This document shows, piece by piece, positions 32,944 to 42,000 of a DNA stretch of 64,000 nucleotides (positions within the stretch are counted from its first letter, which is position 1; each line of letters opens with the position of its first letter). The DNA lies in NCBI RefSeq assembly GCF_018687785.1, contig NZ_LTBL01000001.1, forward strand, positions 1,913,780-1,977,779, in the 5' to 3' direction. Position numbers and translations under genes: made by a program. The notes beneath the pieces were generated by a model that had not been told where the DNA came from, made no database searches, and was given only the letters and a program-made list of their open reading frames with translations. Origin of the DNA: Methanovulcanius yangii (GTDB lineage Archaea; Halobacteriota; Methanomicrobia; Methanomicrobiales; Methanomicrobiaceae).

Positions 32944-35900
32944 ATGAATGTGATACGATTGACGAGGAGATCTCAGGCCTGCCTGATCGGTATGCTTATC
33001 CTCCTGCTGATGGTGGTTCCGGCCTCAGCTGCAGGAACGACGGAAATTACCGTCACGAAACTGGCAAATGACGGGGTTACCGTTCTCAATGAAACGACAG
33101 TGGATTATATCTGGATGGAGGCGAACCTCCCGGTCTATGGCGACGGGGTGACGCACTACTACCACCAGGGCCCGGTCTTCATCGACTATCCTGACCCCGA
33201 GATTGAGGCGGCGTTGCGCTGGAACCCGGATGAGGACATTAATTGTTACGGATATTTCGATAAGGACATGGGCGCCGTAAAAGGCACGAATGCAGTCGAT
33301 CTTTTAAATCTCGTGGGCGGAATGAATGCCGGCGAAGAAGCGAAATTCATAGCGAGGGACGGATGGAGCGATACTCTCTCCTATGACAACATCTACCAAT
33401 ATTCAGATCGCGAGGGGCCAATAGTGCTTGCATGGTGGCGCCCGGATCTGGGGTATGTATCAGAAGCGTATGTCGAAGGTATCCGGATGGTGTGGTTCGC
33501 GGACACCTCGACGAATCCGTGGGGAGTACATATCTTTGGGGCCTGGGACTGGCACGAGGCGGCGGATGAAAATTACTGGTATTATTATTATCAGTATGAC
33601 TCCCAAACCCAGACGGTAGAGGCATATCCTACCACTACTGGTCTATCCGGGAAGTATATCGATCAGATAACGATTTACAGCGATGATCCCGTCCCCGAAC
33701 TGACCTCGATCGCGGTCACGCCGGCGGATGCCACCGTCGAGATCGGTTCGACGCAGCAGTACGCGGCGACGGGCTATGACCAGTCCGGCCATGTAATGGA
33801 GGACCTCACCTTCACATGGGCAAGTTCGGACCCGTCGGTGGGACCCATCGGCACGGACGGCCTCTTCTCCGCTGCGGCGGCCGGGTCCTCGACCATCACC
33901 GCAACCTCCGGGGGTATCAGCGGCAGCACATTGGTGACCGTCCCCCTGCCCCCGCCCGTCCTGACGGAGATTATCGTTTCGCCCGCTACGGCGAGCGTCT
34001 CCCTGGGAGATACCTCCACCTTTACGGCGACGGCGTATGACCAGTACGGCGATACGATGACCGGCGTCGATATCATCTGGTCGAGTTCGAACGAGACGGT
34101 GGGGACGATCACCCCGGCCGGTCTCTTCACCGCGCTTGCCGTTGGTGAAACGACCCTCGCCGCCTCCGCGAGCGGCATCAGCGGGACCGCCGCGGTGACC
34201 GTCCCCCTCCCGCCACCGGAGCTTGCCTCCATCCTCCTGATGCCGGAGACTGCCACGGTCGAGATTGGTTCGACGCAGTCGTTCACTGCGACGGGCTATG
34301 ACCAGTACGGCGATCTCCTGCCGGACGTCGTCTTCGCGTGGTCGAGCTCGAACGAGACGGTGGGTACTGTCGGTGCGGACGGGTTGTTCTCGGCTGCGGT
34401 CCCCGGCACCACTGTGGTGACCGCCTCCTCCGGGAGCATCTCTGCAACCGCGGCGGTGACCGTTCCCCTGCCGCCGCCTGAACTCACGACCATCGAGGTT
34501 ACGCCGTCCACCGCGACGGTCGAGATCGGTTCGACGCAGCAGTTCTCGGCGACAGCGTACGACCAGTATGGCGATGTAATGGATGATATCACGATTGGCT
34601 GGTCGAGTTCTGATGAAGGGGTCGGGACGATCACGTCCGCCGGCCTCTTCAGTGCCGCCTCCGCGGGTGAGGCGACTATCACGGCCTCTTCCGGAAGCAT
34701 CTCCGGGACTGCCGTAGTGACGGTGCCGCTTCCGCCGCCTGAGCTCGCAACAATCGAGGTTGCGCCGTCCACCGCGACGGTCGAGATCGGTTCGACGCAG
34801 CAGTTCTCGGCGACGGCATATGACCAGTATGGCGACGTGATGGCGTGCATCACGATTGCGTGGTCGAGTTCGGATGAAACGGTGGGCACCATCACCGAAG
34901 GCGGCCTCTTCAGTGCCGCCTCCGCGGGCGAGGCAACGGTCACGGCTACTTCCGGGAGTGTTTCCGGCACTGCCGTTGTGACGGTGCCGCTTCCGCCGCC
35001 TGAGCTCGCGACAATCGAGGTTCTGCCGGCCGATGCCACAGTCGAGATCGGGGCAACACAGTCGTACAGCGCAACAGGCTATGACCAGTACGGCGAGCCA
35101 ATGCCGGATATCACGGTCTCTTGGGCCTGCTCTGATACGGCCGTCGGCACCATCAACAAGAAGGGCTTGTTCTCCGCCGATGCCGCGGGAACGGCGACGA
35201 TCACCGCCACCGCCGGCAGCATCACCGGGCAGACCGGCGTGACGGTTCCGCTCCCACCGTCCGAACTGACGACGATCGAGGTCACGCCTGCCTCTGCTGA
35301 AGTTGCTATCGGTGAGACGCAGCAGTTCACCGCAACCGGCTATGACCAGTATAGTGCGGTGATGACGGGTGTCACGTTCACGTGGTCGAGCTCCGACGAG
35401 AGCGTTGGTTCGATCACCTCCGGCGGTCTGTTCAGTGCTTCCGCAGCCGGTTCGACGACGGTGACCGCTACCTCCGGCCTCATCTCTGATGGTGCAAGCG
35501 TCACCGTCCCGCTGCCCGCCCCTGTCCTGACCTCTATCGCGGTCTCCCCGTCCAGTGCAACGGTCGGTATCGGCGAAACCCAACAGTTCACCGCGACCGG
35601 GTATGACCAGTATGGCGATGTGATGGCAGGTGCCACGTTCACGTGGTCGAGCTCCGATGAATCGGTCGGTACCGTGACATCCGATGGTCTCTTCAGTGCT
35701 TCAGAAGCAGGTTCGACGACAATTACAGCGAGCTCCGGTTTCATCTCCGACATTGCAAGCGTCACCGTCCCGCTGGCCGCCCCTGTCCTGACCTCTATCG
35801 CGGTGTCCCCGTCCACTGCAACGGTTGAGATCGGCGAGACGCAGCAGTTCACCGCAACCGGGTATGACCAGTATGGCGATGTGATGACGGGTGTCACGTT

Positions 35901-38706
35901 CATTTGGTCGAGTTCTGATGAAGGCGTTGGGAGCATAACTTCTGCTGGCCTCTTCAGTGCTTCCGCAGCTGGTTCGACGACAATTACAGCGAGCTCCGGT
36001 TTCATCTCCGACATTGCAAGCGTCACCGTCCCGCTACCCGCCCCTGTCCTGACCTCTATCGCGGTGTCCCCGTCCACTGCAACGGTTGAGATCGGCGAGA
36101 CGCAGCAGTTCACCGCGACCGGGTATGACCAGTATGGCGATGTGATGGCGGGTGCCACCTTCGTGTGGTCGAGTTCTGATGAAGGCGTAGGGAGCATAAC
36201 TTCTGCTGGCCTCTTCAGTGCTTCCGCAGCTGGTTCGACGACAATTACAGCGAGCTCCGGTTTCATCTCCGACAGTGGAAGCGTCATTGTCCCGCTGCCC
36301 GCCCCTGTCCTGACCTCTATCGCGGTGTCCCCGTCCACTGCAACGGTTGAGATCGGCGAGACGCAGCAGTTCACTGCAACCGGGTATGACCAGTATGGTG
36401 ATCCAATGGCTGGCATCGTCTTTATCTGGTCGAGCTCCGACGAGAGCGTTGGTTCGATCACCTCCGGCGGTCTGTTCAGTGCTTCCGCAGCCGGTTCGAC
36501 GACAATAACAGCAAGCTCCGGTCTGATCTCCGACATTGCAAGCGTCACTGTCCCGCTGCCCGCCCCTGTCCTGACCTCTATCGCGGTGTCCCCGTCCACT
36601 GCAACGGTTGCGATTGGTGAGACCCAGCAGTTCGCCGCGATCGGCTACGACCAGTATGATGCGGTGATGGAAGGCGTCACTTTCGTATGGTCGAGCTCCG
36701 ACAAATCGGTTGGGGGCATAACCTCTGATGGTCTCTTCAGTGCCGCTACAAGTGGAACGACGACAGTAACCGCTACCTCCGGCCTCGTCTCCGATGATGC
36801 AAGCGTCACCGTTCCGCTCCCTGCCCCTGTCCTGACCTCCATCGTCGTCTCCCCGTCCACTGTGACGGTTGAGATCGGCGAGACGCAGCAGTTCACCGCA
36901 ACCGGGTATGACCAGTATGACGATGCGATGGCGGGTATTGTGTTTACATGGTCGAGCTCCGACGAGAGCGTTGGTTCGATCACCTCGAGCGGTCTGTTCA
37001 GTGCTTCCGCAGCTGGTTCGACGACAATTAAAGCGAGCTCCGGTCTTATTTCCGACAGTGCAAGCGTCACTGTCCCGCTGCCCGCCCCAGTCCTGACCTC
37101 GATCGTGGTCTCCCCGTTTACGGCGACGGTGGAGATCGGTGAGACTCGGCAGTTCACCGCGACCGGGTACGACCAGTATGGCGATGTGATGGCGGGTGCC
37201 ACGTTCACGTGGTCGAGCTCCGATGAATCGGTCGGTACCGTGACATCCTATGGACTCTTCAGTGCTTCAGAAGCAGGTTCGACGACAATAACAGCAAGCT
37301 CCGGTTTCATCTCCGACAGTGCAAGCGTCACTGTCCCGCTGCCCGCTCCCGTCCTGACCTCGATCGCGGTGTCCCCGTCCACTGCAACGGTGGAGATAGG
37401 TGAGACGCAGCAGTTTACCGCGACCGGGTATGACCAGTATGGCGATGTGATGGCGGGTGCCACCTTCGTGTGGTCGAGTTCTGATGAAGGCGTTGGGAGC
37501 ATAACCTCCGATGGCCTCTTCAGTGCTTCCGCAGCCGGTTCGACGACAATTACAGCGAGCTCCGGTCTTATTTCCGACAGTGCAAGCGTCACCGTCCCAC
37601 TCCCTGCCCCTGTCCTGACCTCGATCGCGGTGTCCCCGTCCACTGCGACGGTGGAGATCGGCGAGACGCAGCAGTTCACGGCCACCGGGTATGACCAGTA
37701 TGGCGATGCGATGGCGGGTGTCACCTTCGTGTGGTCGAGCTCCGATGAGGATGTCGGGACAATCACCTCCGGCGGTCTGTTCAGTGCTTCCGCAGCCGGT
37801 TCGACGACAATAACAGCAAGCTCCGGTCTGATCTCCGACAGTGTAAGCGTCACTGTCCCACTGCCCGCCCCTGTCCTGACCTCGATCGCGGTCTCCCCGT
37901 CCACTGCAACGGTTGAGATCGGCGAGACGCAGCAGTTCACGGCCACCGGGTATGACCAGTATGGCGATGCGATGGCGGGTGCCACGTTCACGTGGTCAAG
38001 TTCCGATGAAGGTGTCGGAACCGTGACATCCGATGGTCTCTTCAGTGCCGCCACAGGCGGAACGACAACGATCACCGCGACCTCCGGCCTCATCGCCGGC
38101 GATGCCACGGCGACTGTAGCGCTTCCGCTCCCCGCTCCCGAACTGACCCGCATCGAGGTCCTTCCCGCAACCTCCACCGTTGCCATCGGAGCAAGGGAGC
38201 AGTTCTCTGCCATCGCGTATGACCAGTATGACGCGGTGATGGAGGACCTCATTGTCACCTGGTCGGTCTCCGATGCCGCTGTCGGCACCATCAGTCCCAC
38301 CGGCCTCTTCACCGCCGCATCGCCCGGCTCTGCGACCATCACCGCCATGAACAATGCCGTCTCCGGCAGCGCAGTGGTCGCGGTTCCTGCGACCGACACC
38401 CCGCTGGAAGCAACGATTGCGCTCAAAGAGTATGTTATCAGCCTCGGTCTCCACCACGGGACGGAACAGGCGCTGACCGTGAAGCTTGACGCCGCCATCG
38501 GATGCCTCGAATTCCAAACAGGCAGTGAGGATTCCGGAACAATGAAGGGAATGAGTGAAGAAGAGGCGGTGAACCTCGCAGGGTCGCACCTGAGTGCATT
38601 CATCAACCAGGTCGAGGCACTTGAAGGAAAGAAGATCCCTCAGGAAGATGCCGGTTCCCTGATTACGATGGCTCAGAAGATCCTTGACGCGCTTGCCGAT
38701 GGCTGA
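32944..38706 (+). CDS. Giant secreted protein: island N-terminal domain, 18 BIG2 repeats, C-terminal FIMAH domain
   Basis: 1920 residues. Signal peptide ~1-29 (LILLLMVVPASAAG). Residues ~31-250 form the N-terminal domain shared by six proteins here (WMEANLPVYGDGVTHYYHQG ... KDMGAVKGTN ... NPWGVHIFGAWDWHEAADEN). Then 18 bacterial Ig-like (BIG2) domains of exactly 87 residues run from ~252 to 1818, each opening LTSIAVSPSTATVEIGETQQ-like and containing WSSSDE and GLFSA. Residues ~1820-1920 (LKEYVISLGLHHGTEQALTV...FINQVEALEGKKIP) match the FIMAH helical domain. Likely a long surface or matrix adhesin. Repeats 8-17 are nearly identical and repeats 1-7 and 18 more divergent, indicating recent expansion in the middle. 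Strong GCGAGGG ribosome binding site. Confidence 0.88.
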   Translation: MNVIRLTRRSQACLIGMLILLLMVVPASAAGTTEITVTKLANDGVTVLNETTVDYIWMEANLPVYGDGVTHYYHQGPVFIDYPDPEIEAALRWNPDEDINCYGYFDKDMGAVKGTNAVDLLNLVGGMNAGEEAKFIARDGWSDTLSYDNIYQYSDREGPIVLAWWRPDLGYVSEAYVEGIRMVWFADTSTNPWGVHIFGAWDWHEAADENYWYYYYQYDSQTQTVEAYPTTTGLSGKYIDQITIYSDDPVPELTSIAVTPADATVEIGSTQQYAATGYDQSGHVMEDLTFTWASSDPSVGPIGTDGLFSAAAAGSSTITATSGGISGSTLVTVPLPPPVLTEIIVSPATASVSLGDTSTFTATAYDQYGDTMTGVDIIWSSSNETVGTITPAGLFTALAVGETTLAASASGISGTAAVTVPLPPPELASILLMPETATVEIGSTQSFTATGYDQYGDLLPDVVFAWSSSNETVGTVGADGLFSAAVPGTTVVTASSGSISATAAVTVPLPPPELTTIEVTPSTATVEIGSTQQFSATAYDQYGDVMDDITIGWSSSDEGVGTITSAGLFSAASAGEATITASSGSISGTAVVTVPLPPPELATIEVAPSTATVEIGSTQQFSATAYDQYGDVMACITIAWSSSDETVGTITEGGLFSAASAGEATVTATSGSVSGTAVVTVPLPPPELATIEVLPADATVEIGATQSYSATGYDQYGEPMPDITVSWACSDTAVGTINKKGLFSADAAGTATITATAGSITGQTGVTVPLPPSELTTIEVTPASAEVAIGETQQFTATGYDQYSAVMTGVTFTWSSSDESVGSITSGGLFSASAAGSTTVTATSGLISDGASVTVPLPAPVLTSIAVSPSSATVGIGETQQFTATGYDQYGDVMAGATFTWSSSDESVGTVTSDGLFSASEAGSTTITASSGFISDIASVTVPLAAPVLTSIAVSPSTATVEIGETQQFTATGYDQYGDVMTGVTFIWSSSDEGVGSITSAGLFSASAAGSTTITASSGFISDIASVTVPLPAPVLTSIAVSPSTATVEIGETQQFTATGYDQYGDVMAGATFVWSSSDEGVGSITSAGLFSASAAGSTTITASSGFISDSGSVIVPLPAPVLTSIAVSPSTATVEIGETQQFTATGYDQYGDPMAGIVFIWSSSDESVGSITSGGLFSASAAGSTTITASSGLISDIASVTVPLPAPVLTSIAVSPSTATVAIGETQQFAAIGYDQYDAVMEGVTFVWSSSDKSVGGITSDGLFSAATSGTTTVTATSGLVSDDASVTVPLPAPVLTSIVVSPSTVTVEIGETQQFTATGYDQYDDAMAGIVFTWSSSDESVGSITSSGLFSASAAGSTTIKASSGLISDSASVTVPLPAPVLTSIVVSPFTATVEIGETRQFTATGYDQYGDVMAGATFTWSSSDESVGTVTSYGLFSASEAGSTTITASSGFISDSASVTVPLPAPVLTSIAVSPSTATVEIGETQQFTATGYDQYGDVMAGATFVWSSSDEGVGSITSDGLFSASAAGSTTITASSGLISDSASVTVPLPAPVLTSIAVSPSTATVEIGETQQFTATGYDQYGDAMAGVTFVWSSSDEDVGTITSGGLFSASAAGSTTITASSGLISDSVSVTVPLPAPVLTSIAVSPSTATVEIGETQQFTATGYDQYGDAMAGATFTWSSSDEGVGTVTSDGLFSAATGGTTTITATSGLIAGDATATVALPLPAPELTRIEVLPATSTVAIGAREQFSAIAYDQYDAVMEDLIVTWSVSDAAVGTISPTGLFTAASPGSATITAMNNAVSGSAVVAVPATDTPLEATIALKEYVISLGLHHGTEQALTVKLDAAIGCLEFQTGSEDSGTMKGMSEEEAVNLAGSHLSAFINQVEALEGKKIPQEDAGSLITMAQKILDALADG
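33699..38397 (+). repeat. Tandem 261-bp repeats encoding BIG2 domains (18 copies)
   Basis: The period is 261 bases, seen for example between CTGACCTCTATCGCGGT at ~35528 and ~35789. Copies 8-17 (about 35.5-38.1 kb) are the most alike. The repeat composition leaves long open frames on the minus strand that are not genes. Confidence 0.9.
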
Positions 38707-39015
38707 AAATTCTCATCCTCTTTTTCTCATGGTGAGATGGTTTGGAGTTACAGGTGGCGTCGATTTTTCAATTCGTAGGACTGTGAAAGGCAATTTGCCG
38801 TTCAGACTAATTATTTATTAATTTTTTCTTTTTGATGCAAAATTACCGCCTAATTTTAAATCGAATGGGTGGGTTCCCTCCAATACGGATAAAATTAATT
38901 TATTTAATTCAATTATATTAATAATAACAACTTTTATGAATCCGGCTTCCGACCGTTTTCTTAACTGTAAGTGCTGAGGGGGACGTCTCTTTTCAGTGTA
39001 CGGCAGGTGATAGAA
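38707..39015. other. Intergenic region between BIG2 and PKD/metallophosphatase genes
   Basis: A T-rich stretch with a small hairpin, TCTCA-tgg-TGAGA (38725-38737), probably ends transcription of the upstream gene. The right half (38800-38960) is strongly A+T-rich, with several TATA-like stretches around 38900-38935, and presumably holds the promoter of the next gene. No gene is seen. Confidence 0.45.
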
Positions 39016-42000
39016 TTGAAGGACAAATTTATCGTTTTATTGGGATTTACGCTATGCATCCTGTTATTTGCCGCACCGGCGATGGCGGCGACGACCGAGG
39101 TGCATATTATCAAGTACGACGAGGACGGGACGACTGTCCTTGCCGAGACAACCGTCGATTACCACTGGATGGAGGCGAACCTCCCGGTGATGGGAGACGG
39201 CGTGACCCACTACTTCCACCAGGGGCCGGTCTTTATCGACTATCCCGACCCCGAAATTGAGGCGGCACTGCGCTGGAATCCCGACGAGGACATGAATGTC
39301 CGCGAAAAGGACATGGGTGCATTGAAGGGTACCAATGTCAAAGACCTCTGCGACCTCGTCGGGGGGATGGACGACGGCGATGAGGTAAAAATCAACGCCG
39401 CGGATGGCTGGTACGACTATTTCGCGTATGAAAATATCTACGAGTATTCATCCCGCGAGGGTCCGGTCGTGCTCACCTGGTATGTCGATGACCTCGGATT
39501 ATATCCATCAGAATCATATCCCGACACCGGGTACTACGACGGCATGCGGCTGGTCTGGTTCGCGGATGACTCGACCAATCCCTGGGGCGTTCACGCCTTC
39601 GGCGCCTGGGACTGGCACGAGGCCGCCGATGAGGAGTACTGGTACTACTACTACGGCTCACCCACCGAAAAGTATCCGACCACGACCGGGCTTTCAGGCA
39701 AGGTCATCTCCAGGATCAGCATCTACAGCCATCCCGGTTTCTCCGCCGAATTTTCCGCCGATCCGGTCTCCGGCGATGCACCGCTGACGGTGCAGTTCAC
39801 CGATGCATCCACGGATGCACTTGGGTGGGCGTGGGACTTCGACAACGACGGCACGGTCGACTCCACCGGGCAGAACCCCGCCTGGACCTACACCTCCGGC
39901 GGCACCTACACGGTGACGCTGACCGTGACGGGCGATGCGGGAACGGCAACCGAGACGAAGACGGACTACATCACCGTCACCGAAGTCCCGATCGCGGATT
40001 TTGCGGCAGATGTCACGGCGGGGACTATTCCCCTCACCGTGCAGTTTACCGATCTCTCCTCTGCGAATCCCACCTCCTGGGCGTGGGACTTCAATGGTGA
40101 CTCCATCGTGGATTCAACCCTCCAGAACCCGTCGTATACCTACGACTTCCCCGGCACCTACACAGTCGCACTCACGGTAACGAATGCCGACGGCACCGAT
40201 AGCGCGGTGAAGGCCGACTACATCCAGGTGGCGGGAGTTGCCCCCGTCGCCGCCTTCGAGGCGCCGGTCCGGAGCGGGATGATCCCGTTTGAGGTGCAGT
40301 TCGTTGACCAGTCGGCCAACTTCCCGACCTCGTGGGAGTGGAACTTCGGGGACCGGAGCACCTCCACCGAGCAGAACCCGGTGCACACCTACACGAAGAA
40401 GGGTGCCTACACGGTGACGCTCACCGTGACCAATGATCTCGGCACCGACACCGTGAAGATGTCCAAGTACATCACCGTGACCGATACCCCCGTCAGCCCG
40501 ACCGCGGCCTTCACGGCAGACGTGACGGAGGGGCCCGCACCGCTCACCGTCCGGTTCACCGATTATTCGGCGGATTCGCCGACCTCATGGGCATGGGACT
40601 TTGAGAGTGACGGGACGGTGGACTCCACCGAACAGCACCCGACCTACACGTATGATACCGCCGGCACCTACACCGTCACCCTGACCGTCACCAACGCTGC
40701 GGGGACTGACTCCGAAGTGAAGGCGGACTACATCGCGGTTACGGAAGGAACGGTCCCGCCAATCGCGTCTTTCATCGCGGATGTGACCGCGGGTGAAGCA
40801 CCGCTCACCGTCTTTTTCACCGACATATCCGAAGGATCCCCGACCTCCTGGGCGTGGGACCTTGATGGGGACGGTGTGGTGGATGCAACCACCCGGAATC
40901 CCGTATACAATTATTCGGATGTTGGAACCTACACGGTCTCGCTCACCGTATCCAACGATGCAGGTTCCGACACCGTCACGCAAACCGGGTATATCGGCGT
41001 GTATGCGGATATGCCGGTCCACAACCTGAACACCGGCGCCGGCTACCTGACCATACGGAACGCCGTCGACGGCGCCTCTGCAGGAGACGTGATCGAGGTC
41101 GCTGACGGCGAGTACACCGAAAATGTGCTCGTCGACAAGGCGCTGACCATCAGGAGCGGAAACGGCGCCTCTGCCGTGACGGTGACCGCCGCATCGCCGG
41201 CGCTGCCGGTCTTCGACATCGATGCCGACGGCGTCACCATCGAGGGCTTTTCTGTCCGCGGGCCGACGAATGAACACGTCGCCGGTATCGAGATCGTCGG
41301 ATTCGACGACTGCCTGATTATCGCAAACGACTGCGCCGGCTGTTACAACGGTATCCACATCGGCGGTGAGGGGACGAACAACACCGTTGCGGAGAACTAC
41401 TGCCACGACAACACCCAGCGTGGGATCAGCATCCGGGACACCGCGTACGAGAATTACCTCATCGGGAACACCGTCTCAAACAACGTTGATGCCGGTATCT
41501 GCATCAAGGATACGCCGCATGACAACGTCCTCTGGCTCAACGCCGTGATTGGCGATGATCTGGAGATCCTGACCGCAAATGTCGCCCGCTCGCCCGAGCC
41601 GCTCACCTACACCTACGACGGCGGCATCCACACCGGCTACCTCGGCAACTACTACAGCGCCTATGCCGGGAGCGACGCCGACGGCGACGGCGTGGGCGAG
41701 ACGGTATTCACGTCGGGAGTCTACACCGACAGCTACCCGCTCGCAGGCCTCCCCTCCGAATACGCCGAGACCGTCCTCTTTGCCTGGGGACCGTACCTCA
41801 CCGGAACGACCACGACCGGGACCACCGTGAACGTGAAGACCCCGGAAGCCGCGATCGTGAGCGTCGAGTACGCCGATGACGCATACTTCTCGGCAACCGG
41901 CGGCTACGACCGGAGCGCAACCGACGAGACCGGTGCCCTGCTGCACCACGTCGCCCTTGCGGATCTCTCCCCCGGCACCCTCTACCACTACCGCGTCGTC

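Noticed and set aside
33699-38397. A CRISPR-like or satellite interpretation of the repeats.
   Set aside because: The 261-bp repeats keep an open reading frame and encode Ig-like domains; there are no short repeats with unique spacers.
33643-38606. Long minus-strand open frames across the BIG2 gene (for example 33643-35583, 35340-36599, 37248-38606).
   Set aside because: They follow the 261-bp repeat and the GC-rich codon pattern of the sense gene, have no start signals or family features, and are antisense shadows.
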